From NCBI GenBank assembly GCA_031292735.1, contig JARLGP010000126.1:1-13576 (forward strand): a DNA stretch of 13,576 nucleotides. Direction: 5' to 3'. The translations under genes and the position numbers were made by a program. The DNA comes from Holophaga sp. GTDB lineage: Bacteria; Acidobacteriota; Holophagae; Holophagales; Holophagaceae. Position 1 is the stretch's first letter, and every line of letters starts with the position of its first letter. Shown in pieces: positions 1 through 6,062 of the stretch. Below the pieces are notes generated by a model. The model had not been told where the DNA came from, ran no database searches, and saw nothing but the letters and a program-made list of their open reading frames with translations.

Positions 1-55
1 AAAAGCGCGACGCGGCCCCAACGATTGGACCAGCCGCCGGCCCAGAGGCGCTTTT
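1..55. terminator. Terminator-like inverted repeat at the left edge
   Basis: The first eight bases (aaaagcgc) are the exact reverse complement of 48-55 (gcgctttt). The right arm ends in a short T run, so the pair could form the base of a rho-independent terminator for a gene lying left of the window. The 39-nt loop is long, GC-rich and could fold further. The left arm touches the window edge and may be longer. This is structure seen in sequence only; no gene on the left is visible to confirm it. Confidence 0.35.
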
Positions 56-190
56 CAAAACCAACGAATTGCCGACGCGACTGTCGGGACCCGGCTGAAC
101 GGTTACAAATCAACAATTACGGTTTGAGCATTTGAAACCCGCCGGTTGTCATCCTGCATCTATCCCGCGTCCGACCGAAAGAAGTAGCTA

Positions 191-238
191 TTGGACGTAA
201 ATTAAATAATAATAAATGTCAATTAGCCATCCAGGAGG
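191..238 (+). promoter_or_regulatory. AT-rich leader with strong ribosome binding site
   Basis: Positions 191-220 are strikingly AT-rich compared with the surroundings: ttggac at 191-196 followed by taa/aat runs. This could hold a sigma70-type promoter, but no pair of boxes with good spacing stands out. A perfect AGGAGG at 233-238 lies 7 nt before the ATG at 246. That decides the start in favour of 246 over the in-frame ATG at 216, which lies upstream of this site. The ribosome binding site is clear; the promoter is a guess. Confidence 0.45.
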
Positions 239-245
239 GATCCGC

Positions 246-920
246 ATGAATGGAACCTTGTGCTTCTCAATCGCCGCGCTCGCGCTTGCTGTGTCAGCAT
301 CCGCTCAGGCACCGGCCATGATCAGGCAGGGCAACGTCCTGTCCTGGTCAACCGGAGCCGGCAGGGGGGCCCTGCAGATCGTGTCCGTCGACCACCTCTA
401 CTTCGAGGCGGACCAGACCAACGAGATGAACCGGGCGGCGGGAACGATCCGGCTGTACGGCGGCATCCTGGATGGCGGCAGGCGGGTCGTGCTGGTGCAG
501 CCCGGCGCGTGGAAGGCCGTCTGGGACGGTGTGGTCTCAGGCAACGTAATCGAAGGAAAACTTCAGCAAGGCAGCGGCAGCTTCACCTTCAAGATCGGCG
601 CCGCGCCCGCGGCCCCTGCTCCAGTTGAGGCGGCGGTTTCCACGGTTCCGTTCCTTAGTGGCAGGACCCTGACGTGGAAGACCACTGCAGGACAGAACGG
701 CAAAATGGTCGTCACCTCGGTCTCGGGCAGCACCTTCCAGATCGAGCAGACCAACGTCCAGAACGCCGCCGCCGGCGTCGTCAGGATGGACGGCGAGATC
801 AAGAATGGCAAGGTCTACATCTACAACCGTAAATGGAACGAGACCTGGATCGGGACCGCCGTGAATGGGAAAGTGACCGGCATGGTCAAAAATGGTGGCC
901 GCTTCGAGATTTTCGAATAA
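246..920 (+). CDS. Small secreted protein with two tandem beta-rich repeats
   Basis: This is a 224-aa protein of unknown function. Residues 1-22 form a Sec signal peptide: a hydrophobic core AALALAVSA with a likely cut after SASA or SAQA. No lipobox cysteine is present, so the product is probably free in the periplasm or outside the cell. The mature part holds two copies of one module, about residues 29-116 and 139-223. Both share L-[ST]-W, QTN, AAG followed by [VI]R, a G-x-I-x-x-G stretch, W-x3-W-x-G and G-x-[VI]-x-G. They are joined by an Ala/Pro-rich linker at about 118-133. The mature protein has no cysteine. The pattern of short alternating hydrophobic strands suggests a beta-barrel or beta-sandwich. 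The start at 246 is chosen because of the AGGAGG 7 nt upstream. The gene stands alone; the next one on this strand is beyond a terminator-like hairpin. I do not recognise the family by name. Confidence 0.85.
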   Translation: MNGTLCFSIAALALAVSASAQAPAMIRQGNVLSWSTGAGRGALQIVSVDHLYFEADQTNEMNRAAGTIRLYGGILDGGRRVVLVQPGAWKAVWDGVVSGNVIEGKLQQGSGSFTFKIGAAPAAPAPVEAAVSTVPFLSGRTLTWKTTAGQNGKMVVTSVSGSTFQIEQTNVQNAAAGVVRMDGEIKNGKVYIYNRKWNETWIGTAVNGKVTGMVKNGGRFEIFE

Positions 921-1030
921 AGCAAAGGGGTTCCCCACTGAAGTTCGGAATCCGCAGCAGGATCGTCAAGGGCGGGTCGGTGCGGACTGGATCCCCTGAC
1001 CCGTTTTGGGTTCCCAGAAATAATGGGAAT

Positions 1031-1065
1031 AGCCCCCAGGCTCAATGCTGACGGGGCTTTCCCTT
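1031..1065 (+). terminator. Probable terminator after the secreted repeat protein
   Basis: The arms agcccc (1031-1036) and ggggct (1053-1058) pair. An inner cag/ctg pair (1037-1039 with 1048-1050) extends the stem around an 8-nt loop, with a 2-nt bulge. The stem is followed by tttccctttgttg, an imperfect T-rich tail. It lies about 110 nt after the stop at 920, so it plausibly ends that transcript. The interrupted T tract makes it weaker than a textbook terminator. Confidence 0.4.
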
Positions 1066-1077
1066 TGTTGAATTGGT

Positions 1078-1107
1078 ATGGACAGGTTATTCCGTAACGG
1101 CCCCTAA
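1078..1107 (+). repeat. Left copy of an imperfect ~30-bp direct repeat
   Basis: The 19 bases attccgtaacggcccctaa (1089-1107) recur with one mismatch at 8644-8662 in the same orientation. The similarity extends leftwards to 1078 (atggacaggtt here, atgggaaaggct at 8632) with one indel and two further mismatches. The two copies lie just outside the plus-strand gene block. They could be members of a dispersed intergenic repeat family or remnants of the ends of an inserted segment. Confidence 0.6.
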
Positions 1108-1147
1108 ATGACGTCCGCGTGCAGGCCGGCTACCTGGGTGTGACCGC

Positions 1148-1504
1148 ATGAACCGTCCCCGAGAAACTGCCATCAGTACCGGCCTACGACTGAATAACCA
1201 GCGTTATCTCGGCTCGATTGTTCCGGTGGGTTGGGACCATGATCGCAGCACCGTACGATATCAGTTGGTGCAATCACTGAAAACAAACACCTTGGTAGGC
1301 TTTGGGTCACCTCGTTCAAGGATGGTCCCCAAGATGGGGCGCCTGGGTGGTGGGCACCTCATGCAAACGTTGCATTGGCATTTGCCCCTCGGCGATTTCA
1401 TGCTCAGCTATGCCAACAAGGTACACAGGGAAGAAACAGATGGGCCGGCGCGAGATCTCTCCGATCTGGCGGGGCTCTACGAGGAAATATCGTCGAACTC
1501 ATAG
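1148..1504 (+). pseudogene. Unrecognised ORF, probably frameshifted near its 3' end
   Basis: This reads as 118 codons, and I cannot assign a family. There is no convincing ribosome binding site before the ATG at 1148. The last part (HREETDGPARDLSDLAGLYEE) looks like real helical protein. After about 1487 the reading frame ends in an unconvincing SSNS tail. The next forward frame instead continues with NIVELIEKQNPQAQKGGER to a stop at 1561-1563, and that also looks like genuine coding sequence. A one-base loss in the A run at about 1485 would explain this. Repaired, the gene would overlap the start of the next ORF (1542) by about 20 nt. The first half (residues 1-60) has no recognisable features. 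It might be a broken regulator or enzyme of the cluster, or not a gene at all. Confidence 0.35.
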
Positions 1505-1541
1505 AGAAGCAGAATCCGCAGGCCCAAAAGGGTGGTGAGCG

Positions 1542-1751
1542 ATGGGTAGGGAACTGGTTTTAAAGAGAGGAACCGTGGCTGACGGCTCAGGCCGACCGTC
1601 CTTTCAAGCTGACGTGATGGCAGCTCTGCTGGAAAAGATCGAACAGGCCCGTACGGGCATAGAACATTTATTCATCCGTGGCGTCCAAGTGATTGCCGAC
1701 GGCAAACTCTCCGGGAAGCACGCTGGAAGTGTTCATTACAAGCCCATGTAA
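1542..1751 (+). pseudogene. Internally deleted N-acyl-D-amino-acid deacylase remnant
   Basis: This is a 69-codon ORF. Its first ~26 residues (LVLKRGTVADGSGRPSFQADV) match the conserved N-terminus of D-aminoacylase-type amidohydrolases, normally of the form LVIRNGTVVDGTGAPxFRADV. Its last ~45 residues (GIEHLFIRGVQVIADGKLSGKHAG) match the C-terminal beta-sandwich end of the same family. The intact enzyme is roughly 480-530 aa and hydrolyses N-acyl-D-amino acids with metal in a TIM barrel. Here the whole barrel with its metal ligands is missing and the two ends are joined in frame near residue 24. The product therefore cannot be an active deacylase. ATG at 1542 is preceded by a GGTGAG-like ribosome binding site. 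The intact gene may have fed the cluster with free D-amino acids. I read it as a deletion remnant, though a misassembly cannot be excluded. Confidence 0.65.
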
Positions 1752-1777
1752 ATCAACCACAGATCAGGAGATCGCCA

Positions 1778-3094
1778 ATGCCGATGATTGCGCACGTGAA
1801 TATTTGGTGGGGCCTATTGGGATTGGCGCCCCTGATCTTATATTTCATCCTCATTTTAAGCAATGTGGATCTCCTGCCAGCGACCCTGATCTGTGTCCTG
1901 ATCGGCGCGGTGCTGACCCACCAGACCCTGCTTAGTCTGGGTGAGGCCGTGGCCCATTCCCTGAGCTCCTTTTTGGCATTGGTGGGCCTCATCATCATGC
2001 TGGGTCGGGGCCTGGGGGAAGTCCTCACCGAAACCAAGGTGACTCACACACTGGTGCACAAAATCATATACGGCATCGGCATCGATACCGAGAAGAAGGC
2101 CATGACCGGAATCATCCTTTCCGTACTGGTTGTGGTTGGGCTTCTGGGCACGATGGCCGGCGGCATCGCCATCATCGCCCCTATCATCGTGCCCATCGCT
2201 GCTGCGGTGGGGCTTTCACGAAGTTCCGTCGCCATCATGTTCCATACGGCCGGTGAGGAGGCCCTCATCCTGGGCCCCTTCACGCCGCCCGTCATCACCC
2301 TGCTCGGCCTGACCCACATCACCTATCCCGGAATGCTGATGAGGGTGGCCATCCCGATTGCGTTCATCTCCTTGACCACATCCTGGTTCATGCTGCAGCG
2401 GGTCCAGAGAGCGACCAAGGACAAGCCGGAATATCAATATAACTCCGCCATGGACGCAGAAACATTTGCTCCGACGGCGAGACAAAAACGGACCACCCTG
2501 TTGTTTCTCATTCTATTCATTGCGGTAGTGGCGTACGGCCTCCTTACCAAGGCGTCAACTTCATACGTCATCGTAATAATGCTAGGTCTTTCGGTGGTAA
2601 TAGGGCTCATTGGCGGCCTGAACCTCAATCAGGTTTTCAAGTTTGTTATTAAAGGAATGGCGGGCAATGTGTGGCTTTTCCTCCTGTTCCTCCTGTTGGG
2701 TCCTTTCCTTCAATTTACGGAGCAGGCTGGTGGCTATGCAGCGCTCAGCCAACTTCTGCAGCCGCTAGTGAACCTGGGCGGGAAGGGGATGGTGGTCATT
2801 TCGGCCGGAATACTTGGCGCATTCGGATTTTCCGGGGCAACAGTGGCGGTGCTCAAGATGCTCAACGACCTGTTCCACCCCATGGTGGTCCACCACTCCA
2901 TTTCGATGTTCGCGTGGTCGGTAGCCCTGGTCGTCGCCACACGGGTGACCGACTTCACCCATCCTGGCGCAAACATGTTCAGTTCAATGGGCTTCGCGGA
3001 TTCCAAAGACCTGAAGTCGATGTTCAAGAACGGCATCCCAGTCGCCGTGGCACAGCTCATCTTCCTGGTTATCTATGCGATTACATTTGTCTAG
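1778..3094 (+). CDS. Secondary transporter of the ion-transporter superfamily (NhaC/GntP-like fold)
   Basis: This is a 438-aa polytopic inner-membrane protein of about 10-12 hydrophobic segments. They are arranged as two halves (about 10-208 and 239-438) separated by a charged cytoplasmic-type loop at 209-240. Gly/Pro-rich hairpin-like motifs typical of this superfamily are visible. In the N half these are GTMAGGIAIIAPIIVPIAA (124-142) and TAGEEALILGPFTPP (157-171). In the C half they are FGFSGATVAVL (349-359) and TDFTHPGANMF (391-401). I infer cation-coupled uptake of an organic anion or amino-acid-like compound, but the sequence does not reveal the substrate. An Na+/H+ antiporter annotation would be equally possible from such motifs. 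ATG at 1778 has AGGAG at 1766-1770. It sits 26 nt after the deacylase remnant and is intact, so it may still serve the downstream enzymes. Confidence 0.75.
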   Translation: MPMIAHVNIWWGLLGLAPLILYFILILSNVDLLPATLICVLIGAVLTHQTLLSLGEAVAHSLSSFLALVGLIIMLGRGLGEVLTETKVTHTLVHKIIYGIGIDTEKKAMTGIILSVLVVVGLLGTMAGGIAIIAPIIVPIAAAVGLSRSSVAIMFHTAGEEALILGPFTPPVITLLGLTHITYPGMLMRVAIPIAFISLTTSWFMLQRVQRATKDKPEYQYNSAMDAETFAPTARQKRTTLLFLILFIAVVAYGLLTKASTSYVIVIMLGLSVVIGLIGGLNLNQVFKFVIKGMAGNVWLFLLFLLLGPFLQFTEQAGGYAALSQLLQPLVNLGGKGMVVISAGILGAFGFSGATVAVLKMLNDLFHPMVVHHSISMFAWSVALVVATRVTDFTHPGANMFSSMGFADSKDLKSMFKNGIPVAVAQLIFLVIYAITFV

Positions 3095-3283
3095 AGCAAG
3101 CCGGCAGTTCCCATGCATTCCTTGCATTGGCAGGAGCTGTCGGATCCGTTCACAATCTCCAAAAGGCAATTAAGCATGGCTTGGATCAAAGGGCTGAGGA
3201 CGATGCTGGACGTTGTCCCTATGCATTGTTATTAACCTGACAAAACCGTCGTTAGCAAAATACACAGGCTGAGGAGAACCCTT

Positions 3284-4426
3284 ATGAAATATTGGACAGG
3301 TCGGTCTTCCATTTTATTGGTTTGTCTCGCTGTTGGGCTTCCCTGGCTCCCCTCTGCTCGTGCGGGCAGTGTGGGAAGCACTGCTGCCGATGGGGTCTAC
3401 GAAACTTCTATTGTCGATCTCCAGGCCAGGCTGGCGGCGGGGAAAGCGACCTCCCGGAGCCTCGTGGAAGAATACCTGGCGCGCATCGCAGCCTACGACC
3501 AAAACGGTCCCGCCTTGAATTCAATCGTCGTCCTCAACCCCCATGCGCTACTGGATGCGGACCGGCTGGATCAGGAACGGAAATCCAGGGGGCCTCGCGG
3601 CCCGCTCCATGGGATTCCCGTTCTGCTCAAGGACAACTACGACACAATGGACATGCCTACCTCAGGAGGCACGCTTGCACTGGCGCGGATGCAGCCAACC
3701 GCTGACGCGTTCCAGGCAAAACGCCTGCGCGAAGCGGGTGCCATCATACTCGGGAAGGCCACCATGCACGAGTTGGCCGCGGGCGTCACCACCGTCTCGT
3801 CTTTGACTGGCTATACCCTCAATCCCTATGACCTGGCCCGGGTGCCGGGGGGCTCCAGCGGAGGGCCCGCCGTTGCGGTGGCCGCAAGTTTCTGCGCTGC
3901 GGCCATGGGATCCGATACCGCCGGCTCGATTCGCATTCCTGCAGCCTTCCAGAACCTCGTGGGGCTGCGAACGACGCGCGGGCTTGCCAGCCGCTCCGGC
4001 GTGATGCCGCTTTCTTCAACCCAGGACGTCGCAGCTCCCTTGGCGCGCACGGTATCGGACCTGGCCATCATGCTCGATGCGACGGTCCTCCTTGGAAAGA
4101 ATGGCCGTTCGGGGGAAGTCGAGTTCACCTATGAGGCCATCACCGGACGTCTCGACTATCGCGCGAAGACCCATGACCTCAAGGCCGCGGACGTGATCGG
4201 AATGACGTTGCAGCACGGTACATCGGATAAACCTGGCCCAGTGATTTGGAATCTGCTCAAGCAGTGTCAGTCGGCGGCGAACAAATCCTTCGTCCTTCGC
4301 GGCGCCGATCGGGAAGATCTGATTGCCGGGAAGTTGTACGTGCAGCTTTATACTTCTGACGCGCCATTGGGAATCGGACGGCAGATCGTTCGAATGCCAA
4401 CAGGCACGCCGAACAGGCTGCCTTGA
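3284..4426 (+). CDS. Secreted amidase-signature enzyme, C-terminally truncated and joined to a CHRD-like segment
   Basis: This 380-aa protein starts with a Sec signal peptide (residues 1-27, LLVCLAVGLPWL core, cut after SARA). Residues 39-268 are the N-terminal two thirds of an amidase-signature hydrolase. Its Ser-Ser-Lys triad is complete: K116 in LLKDN, S191 in PGGSSGG and the nucleophile S215 in SDTAGSIRIP. The 24-residue spacing between the two serines is that of known family members. Amidases usually continue to about 480-550 aa. Here the match stops near residue 268. Residues 277-375 instead resemble most of a CHRD domain (TGRLDYR, HDLK, KPGPVIWNLL and LYVQLYTSDAPLGIGRQI near its end). 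GAGGAG at 3271-3276 supports ATG 3284. It would cleave amide bonds in the periplasm or outside. Whether the shortened domain folds is uncertain. It could be a natural fusion or an in-frame deletion of a longer amidase-CHRD protein. Confidence 0.75.
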   Translation: MKYWTGRSSILLVCLAVGLPWLPSARAGSVGSTAADGVYETSIVDLQARLAAGKATSRSLVEEYLARIAAYDQNGPALNSIVVLNPHALLDADRLDQERKSRGPRGPLHGIPVLLKDNYDTMDMPTSGGTLALARMQPTADAFQAKRLREAGAIILGKATMHELAAGVTTVSSLTGYTLNPYDLARVPGGSSGGPAVAVAASFCAAAMGSDTAGSIRIPAAFQNLVGLRTTRGLASRSGVMPLSSTQDVAAPLARTVSDLAIMLDATVLLGKNGRSGEVEFTYEAITGRLDYRAKTHDLKAADVIGMTLQHGTSDKPGPVIWNLLKQCQSAANKSFVLRGADREDLIAGKLYVQLYTSDAPLGIGRQIVRMPTGTPNRLP

Positions 4427-4464
4427 CCGTAACGTCCACTAATCGTTCGTTTTGGCCTCCCTCT

Positions 4465-4490
4465 GGCGGGAATACCCGCCGTGGCGGGTG
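4465..4490. promoter_or_regulatory. GC hairpin in the leader of the PLP enzyme gene
   Basis: A perfect stem ggcggg (4465-4470) / cccgcc (4475-4480) closes an aata tetraloop. A second ggcggg at 4483-4488 could compete by pairing with the same cccgcc arm. No T run follows, so it is not a standard intrinsic terminator. It lies 33 nt before the chosen start of the next gene and could attenuate or stabilise the transcript. The function is inferred from structure only. Confidence 0.35.
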
Positions 4491-4522
4491 GCTGTCGTTG
4501 GAAATTTCTGAAAGGGATGATG

Positions 4523-5731
4523 ATGCACTACGATTTTGACCAGTTGTTCGACCGCACCCAGACTCAGTCGGTCAAATGGGATTACGCCGAAGCCAAAACG
4601 GGTTTTGCGGATGTTCTGCCGATGTGGGTGGCCGATATGGATTTCATGACAGTGCCCGAGATTGGGGAGGCACTGGTTGCGCGGGCCCGCCATCTGGCCT
4701 ATGGCTATACCGCCCGTTCGGATGGGTACTACCAATCGGTCATGGATTGGCAGGTTAAGCGCAATGGCTGGAGCATTGATAAGTCCTGGATCACCCATAG
4801 CTCCGGAGTGGTCAACGCAATCCATACCGTGCTCCGTGCCTTGGTTCGCTCAGGTGAGGGGGTGCTGGTCCAACCGCCTGTCTACCATCCCTTCTTCCAT
4901 GCCATCCAACAGTGCGGCGGGCGGTTGGTCAGCAACCCGCTGGTGCTGGTGAATGGACGCTACGAACTGGATCTCGCGGATTTCGCCGCCAAACTGGATC
5001 TGGAAGCCCCAAAGGTCTTCATTCTATGCAATCCGCACAACCCGGTTGGTCGAGTATTCACCCGGGAAGAGCTGCTTGCCATGGGCAACCTGTGTCTGGA
5101 ACATGGGGTGACGGTCATCTCGGACGAAATCCATTCCGATCTGGTCTACCGGGGGCACAAACATATACCTTTGCCGCTGGTTTCCTCCGCTTTCGAGGCC
5201 AATACCATCGTCTGCACTTCGGCGAGCAAGACTTTCAATCTGGCCGGGTTGGCAACCTCCAACATCATAATTCCCAACCGAGATTTGCGTGCAGCATTCG
5301 ATGAAGCTGCCGTAAGAGCGGGCAGCAAGTACTTCAATATTTTCGGCAGCGTGGCCTGTGAGGCCGCCTACCGTCATGGCGAGGCCTGGCTGGAACAACT
5401 GCTGGACTATCTGGAAGCCAACCTGGAATATGCTCGTGAATATCTAGGAAAACACCTCCCTCAGTTGTCAACGTTCAAGACCGAAGGCACCTATTTCCTT
5501 TGGGTGGATTGCCGGGCTTTGGGACTCGACCAGACGGCATTGGAACGCTTCCTGCTGGAGAAGGCGAGGCTTTGGTTCAACCAGGGGCATATCTTCGGCA
5601 AGGAGGGTGCAGGGTTCGTGCGGATCAATATCGCCTGCCCCCGGTCAACCCTTGAATTGGCACTATCCCGGTTGCAGGAAGCCATCACCGCCCTGGCCCA
5701 ATCCTCGCATCAAGCCGCTGGGATGGAATAA
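4523..5731 (+). CDS. patB: PLP-dependent MalY/PatB-family cystathionine beta-lyase / aminotransferase
   Basis: This is a 402-aa, full-length fold-type I PLP enzyme. Visible family hallmarks include FxxxxDRxxTxSxKWD near the start, PMWVADMDF (33-41), YGY (60-62) and PPVYHPF (118-124). Further on are CNPHNPVGR (169-177), SDEIHSDL (200-207; the Asp contacts the PLP ring nitrogen) and TSASKTFNLAGL (232-243; K236 forms the Schiff base). Members cleave C-S bonds of cystathionine or cysteine conjugates by beta-elimination to pyruvate and ammonia, and some transaminate. Cytosolic. Three consecutive ATGs occur at 4517, 4520 and 4523. The last is chosen because the AAGGG at 4512-4516 is then 6 nt away and the protein begins MHYDFD like its relatives; an in-frame GTG at 4481 would add an atypical tail. 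Only 25 nt separate its stop from the SAF subunit gene. In context it may deliver a keto or elimination product to the hydroxyacid enzymes. Confidence 0.88.
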   Translation: MHYDFDQLFDRTQTQSVKWDYAEAKTGFADVLPMWVADMDFMTVPEIGEALVARARHLAYGYTARSDGYYQSVMDWQVKRNGWSIDKSWITHSSGVVNAIHTVLRALVRSGEGVLVQPPVYHPFFHAIQQCGGRLVSNPLVLVNGRYELDLADFAAKLDLEAPKVFILCNPHNPVGRVFTREELLAMGNLCLEHGVTVISDEIHSDLVYRGHKHIPLPLVSSAFEANTIVCTSASKTFNLAGLATSNIIIPNRDLRAAFDEAAVRAGSKYFNIFGSVACEAAYRHGEAWLEQLLDYLEANLEYAREYLGKHLPQLSTFKTEGTYFLWVDCRALGLDQTALERFLLEKARLWFNQGHIFGKEGAGFVRINIACPRSTLELALSRLQEAITALAQSSHQAAGME

Positions 5732-5756
5732 CCCCACCATTCGATAGGGAACCGCC

Positions 5757-6062
5757 ATGACTCAAGAAGCCAAGAAACTAGACAGCCGCGACAACGTGGC
5801 CACGGCCCTGGAGCAGCTTGCCAGGGGCTCCGTCGCCCAGGTGCTTTGTGACGATGGCACCCATGCCAGCATCCCCCTTTCGGAAGATGTGCCGTTCGGC
5901 TTCAAACTGGCCACCCGCAACATTGCGGCAGGCGAGCCCATCCTGAAATACGGGGAGGTCATCGGCGTGGCGTCCCAGGACATCAAGGCTGGCGCCATGG
6001 TCCACGTGCACAACGTGGACGGGAACCGGGCGCGCGGCGACATCCAGGGAGAAGCCAAATGA
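5757..6062 (+). CDS. Small SAF-domain subunit of a split UxaA-family hydroxyacid dehydratase/lyase
   Basis: This 101-aa protein matches the N-terminal SAF domain of altronate and galactarate dehydratases, here a separate polypeptide. Clear landmarks are NVATALEQLARG (13-24), LATRNIAAGEPILKYGEVIG (51-70) and the end motif MVHVHNVDGN (81-90), whose VHxHN histidines are conserved. In E. coli UxaA the segment before LATRNI reads GHKFAL. Here it is GFKLA, so that histidine (position 49) is Phe. Split SAF/large pairs are known, for example SuyA/SuyB sulfolactate sulfo-lyase. AGGGA at 5746-5750 precedes ATG 5757. The stop overlaps the next start as ATGA (6059-6062), implying a 1:1 co-translated complex. 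The split architecture is certain; the substrate is not. Confidence 0.85.
   Translation: MTQEAKKLDSRDNVATALEQLARGSVAQVLCDDGTHASIPLSEDVPFGFKLATRNIAAGEPILKYGEVIGVASQDIKAGAMVHVHNVDGNRARGDIQGEAK

Larger units (their letters stand above)
921..1147. other. Gene-free stretch before the catabolic cluster
   Basis: I see no convincing coding sequence here. The region contains the hairpin at 1031-1058 and one copy of a repeat shared with the far end of the cluster (1078-1107). A short perfect gggg-tt-cccc palindrome at 927-936 has too small a loop to be a useful hairpin. No good promoter could be identified for the downstream genes. Confidence 0.5.

Noticed and set aside
216..245. Upstream ATG at 216 as the start of the secreted repeat protein
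   Set aside because: It lies before the perfect AGGAGG at 233-238 and would put a non-hydrophobic tail (MSISHPGGIR) in front of a standard signal peptide.
1089..1107. The repeat copies as insertion sequence ends
   Set aside because: No transposase is encoded between or beside them. The copies are in direct rather than inverted orientation, and no target duplication is evident.
2671..3240. A 189-codon ORF in another frame over the 3' end of the transporter
   Set aside because: It overlaps strongly hydrophobic coding sequence of the transporter. Its own translation has no domain character or convincing start.
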